A DNA stretch of 64,000 nucleotides from Enterobacter hormaechei subsp. hoffmannii (GTDB taxonomy: Bacteria > Pseudomonadota > Gammaproteobacteria > Enterobacterales > Enterobacteriaceae). Made by a program: the position numbers and the translations under genes. Of this stretch, positions 20,276 through 30,125 are shown piece after piece (positions within the stretch are counted from its first letter, which is position 1; each line of letters opens with the position of its first letter). The DNA is taken from positions 1,302,001 through 1,366,000 of the forward strand of contig NZ_CP017186.1 in the NCBI RefSeq assembly GCF_001729745.1, read 5' to 3'. A model generated the notes under the pieces. The model did not search any database and was not told the DNA's origin. It saw nothing but the letters and a program-made list of their open reading frames with translations.

Positions 20276-21442
20276 ATGAACTTACATGAATATCAGGCCA
20301 AACAGCTGTTTGCCAGGTCAGGCTTACCGGCTCCGGTGGGTTATGCCTGTACTACCCCGCGTGAAGCAGAAGAAGCCGCATCTAAAATCGGTTCCGGCCC
20401 GTGGGTAGTTAAATGTCAGGTTCACGCTGGTGGCCGTGGTAAAGCGGGCGGTGTGAAGGTTGTTAAGAGCAAAGAAGAGATCCGTGCGTTTGCTGAACAT
20501 TGGCTCGGCAAGCGTCTGGTAACCTACCAGACAGATGCGAATGGCCAGCCGGTCAACCAGATCCTGGTTGAAGCGGCAACCGACATCGCGAAAGAATTGT
20601 ACCTCGGCGCAGTCGTAGACCGTAGCTCCCGTCGCGTGGTGTTCATGGCATCTACCGAAGGCGGCGTGGAAATCGAAAAAGTGGCGGAGGAGACCCCGCA
20701 CCTGATCCACAAAGTGGCAATCGATCCGCTGGCGGGCCCAATGCCTTACCAGGGACGTGAGCTGGCGTTCAAACTGGGTCTGGAAGGCAAGCTGGTTCAG
20801 CAGTTCACCAAGATCTTCATGGGGCTGGCGACCATCTTCCTGGAGCGCGATCTGGCGCTGATCGAGATCAACCCGCTGGTGATCACCACCCAGGGCGACC
20901 TGATCTGCCTCGACGGCAAGCTGGGCGCTGACGGCAACGCGCTGTTCCGCCAGGCGGATCTGCGCGAAATGCGCGACCAGTCTCAGGAAGATCCGCGTGA
21001 AGCGCAGGCTGCCCAGTGGGAGCTGAACTACGTGGCGCTGGATGGCAACATCGGCTGCATGGTTAACGGTGCGGGCCTGGCAATGGGCACCATGGACATC
21101 GTTAAGCTGCACGGCGGTGAGCCAGCGAACTTCCTCGACGTGGGCGGTGGCGCAACCAAAGAGCGCGTAACCGAAGCGTTCAAAATCATTCTCTCTGACA
21201 GCAACGTAAAAGCGGTTCTGGTGAACATCTTCGGCGGTATCGTACGTTGCGACCTGATCGCCGACGGTATCATCGGCGCGGTAGGAGAAGTGGGCGTTAA
21301 CGTTCCGGTTGTTGTACGTCTGGAAGGGAATAACGCTGAACTCGGCGCGAAAAAACTGGCTGACAGCGGCCTGAATATTATTGCAGCGAAAAGTCTGACG
21401 GATGCAGCTCAGCAGGTTGTTGCCGCAGTGGAGGGGAAATAA
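20276..21442 (+). CDS. sucC: Succinyl-CoA synthetase beta subunit (ADP-forming)
   Basis: SucC and SucD convert succinyl-CoA to succinate with formation of ATP. The 388-residue product starts [20 protein letters not shown] and has an N-terminal ATP-grasp domain ([21 protein letters not shown], about residues 43-63) with metal-site residues in [10 protein letters not shown]. The C-terminal domain contains [18 protein letters not shown] and [10 protein letters not shown]. Its final base overlaps the sucD start (TAATG), implying coupled synthesis. Confidence 0.99.
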   Translation: MNLHEYQAKQLFARSGLPAPVGYACTTPREAEEAASKIGSGPWVVKCQVHAGGRGKAGGVKVVKSKEEIRAFAEHWLGKRLVTYQTDANGQPVNQILVEAATDIAKELYLGAVVDRSSRRVVFMASTEGGVEIEKVAEETPHLIHKVAIDPLAGPMPYQGRELAFKLGLEGKLVQQFTKIFMGLATIFLERDLALIEINPLVITTQGDLICLDGKLGADGNALFRQADLREMRDQSQEDPREAQAAQWELNYVALDGNIGCMVNGAGLAMGTMDIVKLHGGEPANFLDVGGGATKERVTEAFKIILSDSNVKAVLVNIFGGIVRCDLIADGIIGAVGEVGVNVPVVVRLEGNNAELGAKKLADSGLNIIAAKSLTDAAQQVVAAVEGK

Positions 21443-22311
21443 TGTCCGTTTTAATTAATAAAGATACCAAGGTTATCTGCCAGGGCTTCACCGGTAGCCA
21501 GGGGACTTTCCACTCCGAACAGGCGATTGCCTACGGTACGCAGATGGTTGGCGGCGTAACGCCAGGTAAAGGCGGCACCACGCACCTGGGCCTGCCGGTG
21601 TTCAACACCGTGCGTGAAGCAGTAGAAGCGACGGGCGCAACCGCGACCGTGATCTACGTTCCAGCGCCGTTCTGCAAAGACTCTATTCTGGAAGCGATCG
21701 ACGCAGGCATTAAGCTGATCATCACCATCACCGAAGGCATCCCGACGCTGGATATGCTGACCGTGAAGGTGAAGCTGGACGAAGCAGGCGTGCGCATGAT
21801 CGGCCCGAACTGCCCAGGCGTTATCACCCCAGGCGAATGCAAAATCGGCATCATGCCGGGCCACATTCACAAACCGGGCAAAGTGGGCATCGTGTCCCGT
21901 TCCGGTACCCTGACCTATGAAGCAGTTAAGCAGACCACCGATTACGGCTTCGGCCAGTCCACCTGCGTGGGCATCGGCGGTGACCCGATCCCTGGCTCTA
22001 ACTTCATCGACATCCTGAAGCTGTTCCAGGAAGATCCACAGACCGAAGCGATCGTGATGATCGGTGAGATCGGTGGTAGCGCGGAAGAAGAAGCGGCTGC
22101 TTACATCAAAGATCATGTGACCAAGCCGGTGGTGGGTTATATCGCGGGTGTGACCGCGCCGAAAGGCAAACGTATGGGTCACGCGGGTGCGATTATCGCT
22201 GGCGGTAAAGGTACGGCTGATGAGAAATTCGCAGCACTGGAAGCCGCAGGCGTGAAAACCGTTCGCAGCCTGGCGGATATCGGTGAAGCACTGAAATCCA
22301 TCATTAAGTAA
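21442..22311 (+). CDS. sucD: Succinyl-CoA synthetase alpha subunit
   Basis: SucD carries the phosphohistidine and the CoA-binding domain of succinyl-CoA synthetase. In the 289-residue protein, [20 protein letters not shown] (about 16-35) is the CoA-binding Rossmann segment, [13 protein letters not shown] is conserved, and [21 protein letters not shown] holds the active-site His near residue 246. It is the last protein gene of sdhCDAB-sucABCD; the 3' end is followed at once by a likely SdhX sRNA and terminator. Confidence 0.99.
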   Translation: MSVLINKDTKVICQGFTGSQGTFHSEQAIAYGTQMVGGVTPGKGGTTHLGLPVFNTVREAVEATGATATVIYVPAPFCKDSILEAIDAGIKLIITITEGIPTLDMLTVKVKLDEAGVRMIGPNCPGVITPGECKIGIMPGHIHKPGKVGIVSRSGTLTYEAVKQTTDYGFGQSTCVGIGGDPIPGSNFIDILKLFQEDPQTEAIVMIGEIGGSAEEEAAAYIKDHVTKPVVGYIAGVTAPKGKRMGHAGAIIAGGKGTADEKFAALEAAGVKTVRSLADIGEALKSIIK

Positions 22312-22400
22312 GTCCTCTCTGCTCCCCGAATGGGGCGCGTTGAAGTATAAAAAAATGTCCGTTTCGACATGGTTGGCCGCTGTAAAGCGGCCTTTTTTTA
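22312..22400 (+). ncRNA. sdhX: Likely SdhX (RybD) sRNA from the sdh-suc 3' UTR
   Basis: In E. coli and Salmonella, RNase E releases the Hfq-binding sRNA SdhX from the 3' end of the sdh-suc transcript, and it represses ackA. Here the sequence after sucD has the same position and layout: a short upstream stem (CCCC / GGGG near 22324-22335), a single-stranded AU-rich stretch followed by ATGTCCGTTTCGACAT (itself a small hairpin) and a terminal stem-loop with a U-run (22375-22397). The 5' end is a guess. No alignment could be run, so identity rests on position and structure. Confidence 0.55.
22375..22397 (+). terminator. Terminator of sdhCDAB-sucABCD (and SdhX)
   Basis: Perfect stem GGCCGC / GCGGCC with loop TGTAAA followed by seven T. 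It abuts the mngR stop codon (22398-22400), so both convergent units end here. Confidence 0.92.
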
Positions 22401-23114
22401 TTGCCTGCGTTTAGCCACCAGAGTGAATTTATAGTCGTCGGTATTAAACACGTTGCGACTGTATTCAAATACCCGGCCGTCTTTCAGGAAGCCGCGGGAA
22501 ACTTTTTCAAGAATTGGTTTTGCCGGATCGAGCGCCAGGGCGGCAATCGCCTCGTCCGATGGCATGACTGGCACCAGCTCCTGCTCGCTGCGATCGATAA
22601 CCAGCTTTTTGACCTGCTCAATGTAATGGTATTTCGACTGTTCCATCACTTCCCAGGTGAGGTCGGGGAACATCGCCAGCGGCATCCATGTCTCTTCCAG
22701 ATTCACCGGCTTTTCCCTGATGAAGCGTACGCGCTTGACGTGCCAGACCTTATCATCCGGATTGAGCGCCAGTTTTGCCGCGAGCCGCTCATCGGCTTTC
22801 ACCACTTCGAAGACGCTGACGTCGCTATGCGTATCAACGTTGCGATCCGCCAGTTTTTCGTAAAAGCCAGTAAGCTGATAAATATCGTAATTCACCCGCT
22901 CCTCTTTTACATACGAGCCGCTGCCCTGAATGCTTTCGATGATCTGCTCGTCGGCGAGCAGCTTCAAAGCCTGCCGCACGGTGACACGGCTAACGTTAAA
23001 TGCCTCCTGAAGGCTGGATTCCGTCGGCAGCGCGTCTCCGGGTTTTAATTCCCCGGCGTTAATCTTCTCGCGGAACGCATCGGCGATCTGCCGGTACATC
23101 GGTTTATTGCCCAT
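22398..23114 (-). CDS. mngR: MngR, GntR-family repressor of the mannosylglycerate genes
   Basis: MngR represses the mngAB genes for 2-O-alpha-mannosyl-D-glycerate use. The 238-residue protein (E. coli 240) has an N-terminal winged helix-turn-helix of the GntR type (LPTESSLQEAFNVSRVTVRQALKLL, about residues 29-53, with the wing ESIQGSGSYVKEE) and a C-terminal HutC/FadR-like UTRA effector domain (LEETWMPLAMFPDLTWEVME, PILEKVSRGFLKDGRVFEYS). It is divergent from mngA across 171 bases containing a palindrome likely to be its operator. Codon 1 is ATG at 23114. Confidence 0.92.
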   Translation of the reverse strand: MGNKPMYRQIADAFREKINAGELKPGDALPTESSLQEAFNVSRVTVRQALKLLADEQIIESIQGSGSYVKEERVNYDIYQLTGFYEKLADRNVDTHSDVSVFEVVKADERLAAKLALNPDDKVWHVKRVRFIREKPVNLEETWMPLAMFPDLTWEVMEQSKYHYIEQVKKLVIDRSEQELVPVMPSDEAIAALALDPAKPILEKVSRGFLKDGRVFEYSRNVFNTDDYKFTLVAKRRQ

Positions 23115-23166
23115 TGTGTTACGCCTTTTTAATACCTTTTTAGGGGAATTATGCCTTCAGTGACTG

Positions 23167-23196
23167 ATTTGTAAATAATACAAATTAAATACAAAT
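23167..23196. promoter_or_regulatory. Candidate MngR operator
   Basis: Perfect palindrome ATTTGTA-AATAA-TACAAAT (23167-23185) followed by a third half-site ATACAAAT (23189-23196), lying in the mngR-mngA divergent spacer. The palindrome with its short spacer is typical of GntR/HutC-family operators. Confidence 0.6.
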
Positions 23197-23205
23197 ATCG
23201 TTGTT

Positions 23206-23221
23206 AGTGAAAATGATCACA
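23206..23221 (+). promoter_or_regulatory. CRP-binding site of mngA
   Basis: AGTGA-AAATGA-TCACA matches the CRP consensus TGTGA-N6-TCACA at 9 of 10 positions. A -10-like CACAAT (23243-23248) would place the site centre near -41.5, the class II activation position. Confidence 0.6.
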
Positions 23222-23285
23222 TAAATGTATTATCCAGTCTGCCACAATCCTCCCCAGACAATAACTTTGGATAGGTGAGGATCTT

Positions 23286-25202
23286 ATGAACCTGACGACT
23301 CTGACCGACCCCCGTGCTGTCTGTGTGCAGGCGCAGTTTACCAGCCGTGATGAGGCAATCCGTCAGCTTGCGACGCGGCTGGTAGCGTTGGGCAAAATAG
23401 CCGACGCCGATACGTTTCTGGCAGAGGTTTTCCATCGCGAATCGCTTGGCCCGACGGCGCTGGGCGAGGGGCTGGCCGTACCCCATGGTAAATCAGCGGC
23501 AGTAAAGGAAGCGGCTTTTGCCGTGGCAACACTGCGCGAGCCGCTGGTCTGGGAAGGCGTGGACGGACCGGAGGAGGTCGAGCTGATTTTTTTGCTCGCC
23601 ATTCCTCCCGCACAAGCGGGATCAACGCATATTCAGGTGCTGACGGAACTGACGTCCCGCCTGGCGGATGACGATCTCAGGGCGCACGTGATGACGGCGA
23701 CCAGCGCGGAAGCGGTGCTTACTGCGCTGGAAACGACGCCTGACGCGCAAGAAACCGCCGTCGCAGAGAATGCCCCGACGATCGTCTGTGTTACCGCCTG
23801 TCCGGCCGGGATCGCCCATACCTACATGGCAGCGGAATATCTCGAAAAAGCGGGACGTAAGCTCGGCGTCAATGTAGTGGTCGAAAAGCAGGGGGCAAAC
23901 GGTATTGAGGGGCGCATCACCGCGCAGCATTTGCAGGAGGCAAAAGCGTGTATCTTCGCGGCGGAAGTGGCGATCAAAGAGCGTGAGCGTTTTCAGGGGA
24001 TCCCCGCCATTTCCGTGCCCGTCGCGGAACCCTTGCGCCATGCGGAAGCGCTCATTGAGCGTGCGCTGGCGCTACAGCCTGTATCCGATGCGCGTCCTGC
24101 GCACGTCGACACGGACGCGAAAAAGTCCGTTAAAACCGAACTCAAGCAAGCGCTGCTCAGCGGTATCTCCTTTGCGGTGCCGCTGATTGTCGCTGGCGGC
24201 ACGGTGCTGGCCGTGTCGGTACTCCTGGCGCAAATCCTTGGCTTGCAGCACCTGTTCGATCAGGAAAACTCGTGGCTGTGGATGTACCGTAAACTGGGCG
24301 GTGGGATGCTCGGCATTCTGATGGTCCCTGTTCTGGCGGCCTATACCGCTTACTCGCTGGCGGATAAACCTGCGCTTACGCCGGGCTTTGCGGCGGGTCT
24401 TGCCGCCAATATGATCGGCTCCGGCTTTCTGGGGGCCATCGTCGGCGGGCTGATTGCGGGCTACCTGATGCGCTGGGTGAAAAACCACATCCGGCTGAGT
24501 AGCCGCTACAACGGCTTTCTGACCTTTTATCTCTATCCGGTGTTTGGCGTACTGGGCGCAGGCAGCCTGATGCTGTTTGTGATCGGCGAACCGGTGGCCT
24601 GGATCAATAACGCCCTGACCGCCTGGCTTAATGGTCTCTCCGGCGCGAACGCGCTGCTGCTGGGGGCGATCCTGGGCTTTATGTGCTCGTTCGATCTGGG
24701 CGGTCCGGTTAACAAAGCCTCTTACGCGTTCTGTCTGGGCGCGATGGCCAACGGCGTATACGGGCCTTATGCGATCTTCGCCTCCGTCAAAATGGTTTCG
24801 GCCTTTACCGTGACGGCATCAACGATGCTGGCTCCGAATCTGTTTAAACAGTTCGAAATTGAGACCGGCAAATCCACCTGGCTGCTGGGGCTGGCGGGCA
24901 TCACCGAAGGGGCAATTCCGATGGCTATCGAGGATCCGTTGCGAGTCATCGGCTCATTTGTTCTGGGGTCAATGGCGACCGGAGCGATTGTCGGAGCGAT
25001 GGGTATTGGGCTCTCCACCCCGGGCGCGGGCATTTTCTCTCTCTTCTTACTGCATGATGCCGGGCTGGGCGGCGTGATAGCCGCTGCCGGCTGGTTTGGC
25101 GCCGCGCTGGTGGGCGCCGCAATCTCTACGCTCATTTTACTGCTCTGGCGACGCCAGGCCGTGAAGAGCGGTACCTACGTGACTGAAGACATACCATCCT
25201 AA
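23286..25202 (+). CDS. mngA: PTS 2-O-alpha-mannosyl-D-glycerate transporter, EIIABC
   Basis: MngA imports and phosphorylates 2-O-alpha-mannosyl-D-glycerate through the phosphotransferase system. The 638 residues contain three fused domains: fructose-type EIIA (1-150, phospho-His in VPHGKS near residue 65), EIIB (about 165-265, phospho-Cys in CVTACPAGIAHTYMAAEYL), and a membrane EIIC (about 280-630, starting GISFAVPLIVAGGTVLAVSV). The assignment among fructose-family transporters rests on the adjacent mngR and mngB. The ATG at 23286 follows AGGTGAGGATCTT. mngB follows after 23 bases. Confidence 0.92.
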   Translation: MNLTTLTDPRAVCVQAQFTSRDEAIRQLATRLVALGKIADADTFLAEVFHRESLGPTALGEGLAVPHGKSAAVKEAAFAVATLREPLVWEGVDGPEEVELIFLLAIPPAQAGSTHIQVLTELTSRLADDDLRAHVMTATSAEAVLTALETTPDAQETAVAENAPTIVCVTACPAGIAHTYMAAEYLEKAGRKLGVNVVVEKQGANGIEGRITAQHLQEAKACIFAAEVAIKERERFQGIPAISVPVAEPLRHAEALIERALALQPVSDARPAHVDTDAKKSVKTELKQALLSGISFAVPLIVAGGTVLAVSVLLAQILGLQHLFDQENSWLWMYRKLGGGMLGILMVPVLAAYTAYSLADKPALTPGFAAGLAANMIGSGFLGAIVGGLIAGYLMRWVKNHIRLSSRYNGFLTFYLYPVFGVLGAGSLMLFVIGEPVAWINNALTAWLNGLSGANALLLGAILGFMCSFDLGGPVNKASYAFCLGAMANGVYGPYAIFASVKMVSAFTVTASTMLAPNLFKQFEIETGKSTWLLGLAGITEGAIPMAIEDPLRVIGSFVLGSMATGAIVGAMGIGLSTPGAGIFSLFLLHDAGLGGVIAAAGWFGAALVGAAISTLILLLWRRQAVKSGTYVTEDIPS

Positions 25203-25225
25203 ACACGCACTGACAGGAAACGAAG

Positions 25226-27862
25226 ATGAAAGCTGTATCTCGCGTTCATATCACGCCACATATGCACTGGGACCGGGAGTGGTACTTCACCACCGAAGCG
25301 TCACGTATTCTTCTGGTCAATAATATGGAAGAGATCCTCACCCGTCTTGAGCAGGACGCAGAGTATAAATACTACGTTCTCGACGGCCAGACGGCGGTGC
25401 TGGAAGATTATTTTGCCGTGAAACCGGAAAACAGGCCACGCGTGAAGGCGCTGGTGGCGGCCGGGAAGCTGATTATCGGGCCGTGGTATACCCAGACGGA
25501 CACCACCCTTGTCTCCGGCGAGTCGATTGTGCGCAATCTGATGTACGGCATGCGCGACTGTCTGGCCTTTGGTGAGCCGATGAAAATTGGCTATCTGCCG
25601 GACTCCTTCGGCATGTCTTCCCAGCTGCCACACATTTACAACGGTTTTGGCATCACGCGCACCATGTTCTGGCGCGGCTGTTCCGAGCGGCACGGTACCG
25701 ATAAAACCGAATTTCTCTGGCAAAGCCAGGACGGCAGCGAAGTGACGGCACAGGTGCTGCCGCTGGGCTACGCGATTGGTAAGTACTTACCGGAGGATGA
25801 AGCCGGACTGCGCAAACGGCTCGACAACTACTTCGAGGTGCTCGAAAAAGCCTCCGTGACGAAAGAAATTTTGCTGCCTAACGGCCATGATCAGATGCCG
25901 CTCCAGCAGAACATATTTGCGGTGATGGATAAGCTGCGCAAAATCTACCCGCAGCGTCAGTTTGTGATGAGCCGCTTCGAGGAGGTGTTTGACCATATCG
26001 ATGCGCACCGAGATGAACTGGCGACGCTGAAAGGGGAATTTATTGACGGTAAATATATGCGGGTGCACCGGACGATCGGCTCCACGAGGATGGACATCAA
26101 AATCGCCCACGCCCGGATAGAGAATAAAATCGTCAACGTCCTCGAGCCGCTGGCTACGCTTGCCTGGACGCTGGGCTTTGACTATCACCACGGCTTGCTG
26201 GAAAAAATGTGGAAAGAGATCCTCAAGAATCACGCCCACGACAGTATCGGCTGCTGCTGCAGCGATAAAGTGCATCGCGAGGTGATGTCACGCTTTGAGC
26301 TGGCGGAAGACATGGCCGATAACCTGACGTGCTTCTATATGCGCAAGATTGTCGACAACATGCCGCAGAGCGAGGAAGACAAACTGGTGATGTTTAACCT
26401 CACGCCCTGGCCGCGTGAGGAAGTAATCAACACCACGATACGTCTGCGCGCCAGCCAGTTCCGCCTGTTGGACGAAAAGGGAAATGAAATCCCTTATTAT
26501 CTCCGCAGCGCGCGTGAGATAGACCCCGGGCTGATTGACCGGCAGATAGTGCATTACGGCAACTACGATCCCTTCATGGAGTTTGACATCCAGCTCACCC
26601 AGATCCTGCCATCTATGGGTTACCGCACGCTCTATATCGAGCCGCACGTGGCCGGCAAACTGCAGACGCCAAATAAATCGCCGGAGGCGTTACTGGAAAA
26701 TGCTTTCTGGGAAGTAACGTTAAACGAGGACGGTACTTTGCGTCTGCTCGACAAAGCGTCCGGGCTTATCTATGACCGCGCGCTGGAAATTGAAGAGAGC
26801 TCGGATGATGGCGATGAGTACGACTACTCGCCTTCACGGGAAGAGTGGAGACTCTCTTCCGCGCAGGGCGAACATGAGGTTGAGGTGATCCACGAGGCCT
26901 GGCAGAGCAGGGCGGTGATCCGCCATCGAATGGCGGTGCCAGCGGATCTCGCTGAACGTTCTGCGCGTCAGCAGACGGGAACGCTTGAGGCAGAACTCAC
27001 GGTCACGCTCAGCCATAACAGCCGACGTATCGACGTCGAGGCACGTCTCGGAAATCACGCGGATGACCACCGTGTGCGGGTGCTGATCCCGACACCATTC
27101 ACCACAGAGACGGTCTTAGCCGATACCCAGTTTGGTTCGCTGACGCGCCCTGTACAGGATGAAGCGATGGCAGACTGGCAGGAGGAGGGATGGAAGGAAG
27201 CGCCGCTGCCGGTGTGGAATCTGCTCAACTACGCGGTGCTCCAGGAACGGCGTAACGGGATGGCGCTATTTACCGAAGGGTTGCGCGAATTTGAAGTAAC
27301 AGGTGAGCGTCAAAACACGTTTGCCCTGACGTTGCTTCGCGGCGTCGGGTTGCTTGGGAAGGAAGACTTACTTCTGCGCCCTGGCAGACCGTCCGGGATC
27401 AAAATGCCGGTGCCTGATTCGCAGATGCGGGGTCAGTTAACCTGTCGCTTTAGCCTGTTCAGTTTTAATGGTACGCCCGTCAGTGCTGGCGTTGCGCAGC
27501 AGGCGAAGTCGTGGTTAACGCCAGTGCACTGTTATAACAAAATTCCGTGGGATGCGATGAAGCTTAACCGTGCCTCTTTCACCACACCCTGTAGCTATAG
27601 CCTGCTAACGCTGGCGCCTAACGGATGTGTACTCAGTGCGCTGAAAAAAGCGGAGGATCGTGACGAGATGATTCTTCGTCTGTACAACCCTTCGGAGACC
27701 CGCTCCAGTGACGTGGCTTTGTCTGTGAACCGTGAGGTCCAGGCCTGTTGCGAAACGGACATGAATGAGGTGTGCAAAGCGCAAGGGGAGGGGGGCTCAG
27801 CCATTACGGGGCCTTTCCGGCCAGGCCAGTCACGCACCTTCAGCATAAAAATTGAAAGGTAA
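25226..27862 (+). CDS. mngB: MngB, alpha-mannosidase (mannosylglycerate hydrolase, GH38)
   Basis: MngB hydrolyses phosphorylated mannosylglycerate in the cytoplasm to mannose 6-phosphate and glycerate. The 878-residue product (E. coli 877) shows the GH38 motifs: [15 protein letters not shown] (zinc-binding His and Asp, residues 8-22) and [22 protein letters not shown] (nucleophile region, about residues 119-140), followed by the second metal His in [14 protein letters not shown] (about 333-346). The C-terminal beta-rich domains are intact. It lies 23 bases after mngA and ends before a strong terminator. Confidence 0.95.
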   Translation: MKAVSRVHITPHMHWDREWYFTTEASRILLVNNMEEILTRLEQDAEYKYYVLDGQTAVLEDYFAVKPENRPRVKALVAAGKLIIGPWYTQTDTTLVSGESIVRNLMYGMRDCLAFGEPMKIGYLPDSFGMSSQLPHIYNGFGITRTMFWRGCSERHGTDKTEFLWQSQDGSEVTAQVLPLGYAIGKYLPEDEAGLRKRLDNYFEVLEKASVTKEILLPNGHDQMPLQQNIFAVMDKLRKIYPQRQFVMSRFEEVFDHIDAHRDELATLKGEFIDGKYMRVHRTIGSTRMDIKIAHARIENKIVNVLEPLATLAWTLGFDYHHGLLEKMWKEILKNHAHDSIGCCCSDKVHREVMSRFELAEDMADNLTCFYMRKIVDNMPQSEEDKLVMFNLTPWPREEVINTTIRLRASQFRLLDEKGNEIPYYLRSAREIDPGLIDRQIVHYGNYDPFMEFDIQLTQILPSMGYRTLYIEPHVAGKLQTPNKSPEALLENAFWEVTLNEDGTLRLLDKASGLIYDRALEIEESSDDGDEYDYSPSREEWRLSSAQGEHEVEVIHEAWQSRAVIRHRMAVPADLAERSARQQTGTLEAELTVTLSHNSRRIDVEARLGNHADDHRVRVLIPTPFTTETVLADTQFGSLTRPVQDEAMADWQEEGWKEAPLPVWNLLNYAVLQERRNGMALFTEGLREFEVTGERQNTFALTLLRGVGLLGKEDLLLRPGRPSGIKMPVPDSQMRGQLTCRFSLFSFNGTPVSAGVAQQAKSWLTPVHCYNKIPWDAMKLNRASFTTPCSYSLLTLAPNGCVLSALKKAEDRDEMILRLYNPSETRSSDVALSVNREVQACCETDMNEVCKAQGEGGSAITGPFRPGQSRTFSIKIER

Positions 27863-27878
27863 TCTCAAGAACAATATC

Positions 27879-27904
27879 AAGGCCGCAACCCTGCGGCCTT
27901 TATT
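27879..27904 (+). terminator. Terminator of mngAB
   Basis: Perfect 9-bp stem AAGGCCGCA / TGCGGCCTT with a 4-base loop, followed by a short T-rich tail. Confidence 0.85.
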
Positions 27905-28541
27905 TCATCAAATAGTCACTAAAGGGTGTTAATTTTAAGATTAGCGAAGGTGAATGAAATGTAATCTTTTGGGCGGGTAGTAAAGCGAAAGAAAAATACT
28001 GTGAAGCGGATAACATTATATGTTTCTCTCCCTGCAAAAAGGTCTTTTTTACACGCGTTAATAAAAATCACAACTGTTTATATTATCTTCTGGCTTTTAT
28101 AACCATTAATGCCTTTAAATATACATGTTATTAACAAGGTTTTTACTATCCATGTCACAAAGAAACATCATTAACAGTACCGGCTGTTTTTGATTTAAAT
28201 CAATGTTTAATCCTTGGAAAAAGGCTCCAAAAGGCGTTAAATTGTTCCCGATCAAAATGGCCGAAAAGTGGTAATTTTGCTATAAATTGATCGCCGTCGA
28301 AAAACGTAAATCTGTTCGAATAAAAACCTGTTTATTGTAAGGGTTTTGCAGCGTATTATATTTACGGGATCAATTTGGTTTTTTCTTAACGTATTTGTAA
28401 CCTTTCATCATTGCTTTTTCCTCCTGTAGAGAATAAGCAACGAAGAAGGGAAGCAGATAACTTTGTATTGGGGCATGCGTGTGGATCCTTATCTAACGGG
28501 GTTCACTCTCGGAGTCTTCATGCGATGAGCAAGGAGTCATA
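27905..28541 (+). promoter_or_regulatory. cydA upstream control region
   Basis: A 637-base gene-free, strongly AT-rich stretch. It contains a perfect FNR box (28190-28203). Its promoter candidate is an activated type: TATAAA at 28281 with a poor -35, about 250 bases before cydA. In E. coli this region is controlled by ArcA, FNR and H-NS; ArcA sites are too degenerate to place by eye. The last 60 bases hold a purine-rich leader with AAGGAG just before the cydA ATG. Confidence 0.75.
28190..28203. promoter_or_regulatory. FNR-binding box upstream of cydA
   Basis: TTGAT-TTAA-ATCAA is a perfect match to the FNR consensus TTGAT-N4-ATCAA. FNR represses cydAB under strict anaerobiosis in E. coli. Confidence 0.75.
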
Positions 28542-30110
28542 ATGTTAGACGTAGTCGAACTGTCGCGCTTACAGTTTGCCTTGACCGCGATGTACCATTT
28601 CCTTTTTGTGCCGCTGACGCTCGGTATGGCGTTCCTGCTGGCCATCATGGAAACGGTTTACGTCCTCTCCGGCAAACAGATTTATAAAGATATGACCAAG
28701 TTCTGGGGCAAGTTGTTTGGTATCAACTTTGCGCTGGGCGTGGCAACCGGTCTGACCATGGAGTTCCAGTTCGGGACAAACTGGTCTTACTATTCCCACT
28801 ATGTAGGGGATATTTTCGGTGCGCCGCTGGCCATTGAAGGTCTGATGGCCTTCTTCCTCGAATCCACCTTTGTAGGTCTGTTCTTCTTCGGTTGGGACCG
28901 TCTGGGTAAAGTCCAGCATATGGCGGTAACCTGGCTGGTGGCATTAGGCTCCAACTTGTCCGCACTGTGGATCCTGGTGGCGAACGGCTGGATGCAAAAC
29001 CCAATCGCATCTGATTTCAACTTCGAAACCATGCGTATGGAGATGGTCAGCTTCGCTGAGCTAGTCCTGAACCCGGTTGCCCAGGTTAAATTCGTGCACA
29101 CCGTGGCGTCTGGCTATGTGTGCGGCGCGATGTTCGTGCTGGGCATCAGCTCCTACTATATGCTGCGCGGCCGTGACTTCGCGTTCGCCAAGCGTTCTTT
29201 CGCTATCGCAGCAAGCTTCGGTATGGCCGCGATTCTGTCCGTTATTGTTCTGGGTGATGAATCCGGTTACGAAATGGGTGACGTGCAGAAAACCAAACTC
29301 GCCGCAATTGAAGCTGAATGGGAAACCCAGCCGGCACCGGCAGCGTTTACCCTGTTCGGCGTGCCTGACCAGGAAGCGCAGGAAAACCGCTTCGCCATTC
29401 AAATTCCTTACGCTCTGGGTATTATCGCCACGCGCTCCGTCGACAAACAGGTGACTGGCCTGAAAGATCTGATGGTGCAGCATGAAGAGCGTATCCGTAA
29501 CGGGATGAAAGCCTACTCGCTGCTGGAACAGCTGCGCGCCGGCTCTACCGACCAGGCCGTTCGCGATCAATTTAACGACGTGAAGAAAGACCTCGGTTAC
29601 GGTCTGCTGCTGAAACGCTATACCCCGAACGTCTCCGACGCGACGGAAGCGCAGATTCAGATGGCAACCAAAGACTCTATTCCACGCGTTGCGCCGCTGT
29701 ACTTCGCGTTCCGCATCATGGTGGGTTGCGGCATTATCATGCTGCTGATCATCGCGGCCTCGTTCTGGTCAGTCATTCGTAACCGTATCGGTGAGAAAAA
29801 ATGGCTGCTGCGCACCGCGCTGTACGGTATCCCACTGCCATGGATTGCTATCGAGTCCGGCTGGTTTGTTGCGGAATATGGCCGTCAGCCATGGGCGATC
29901 GGTGAGGTGCTGCCAACAGCGGTAGCGAACTCCTCCCTGACCGCAGGCGACCTGATCTTCTCCATGCTGCTGATTTGCGGTCTGTACACCCTGTTCCTGG
30001 TGGCTGAACTGTTCCTGATGTTCAAGTTCGCGCGCCTTGGCCCAAGCAGCCTGAAAACCGGTCGCTACCACTACGAGCAGTCTGTTACGACTACTCAGCC
30101 GGCACGCTAA
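28542..30110 (+). CDS. cydA: Cytochrome bd-I ubiquinol oxidase subunit I
   Basis: CydA holds the three haems (b558, b595, d) and the quinol site of the high-affinity oxygen reductase used at low oxygen. The 522-residue membrane protein has His19 (haem b595/d ligand, in [15 protein letters not shown]) and a His near 186 ([13 protein letters not shown]); the long periplasmic Q-loop (about residues 240-390) is of the long type found in E. coli. About nine spans are present. The ATG at 28542 follows AAGGAGTCATA. cydB begins 15 bases after the stop. Confidence 0.98.
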   Translation: MLDVVELSRLQFALTAMYHFLFVPLTLGMAFLLAIMETVYVLSGKQIYKDMTKFWGKLFGINFALGVATGLTMEFQFGTNWSYYSHYVGDIFGAPLAIEGLMAFFLESTFVGLFFFGWDRLGKVQHMAVTWLVALGSNLSALWILVANGWMQNPIASDFNFETMRMEMVSFAELVLNPVAQVKFVHTVASGYVCGAMFVLGISSYYMLRGRDFAFAKRSFAIAASFGMAAILSVIVLGDESGYEMGDVQKTKLAAIEAEWETQPAPAAFTLFGVPDQEAQENRFAIQIPYALGIIATRSVDKQVTGLKDLMVQHEERIRNGMKAYSLLEQLRAGSTDQAVRDQFNDVKKDLGYGLLLKRYTPNVSDATEAQIQMATKDSIPRVAPLYFAFRIMVGCGIIMLLIIAASFWSVIRNRIGEKKWLLRTALYGIPLPWIAIESGWFVAEYGRQPWAIGEVLPTAVANSSLTAGDLIFSMLLICGLYTLFLVAELFLMFKFARLGPSSLKTGRYHYEQSVTTTQPAR

Positions 30111-30125
30111 GACAGGAGTCATCAA

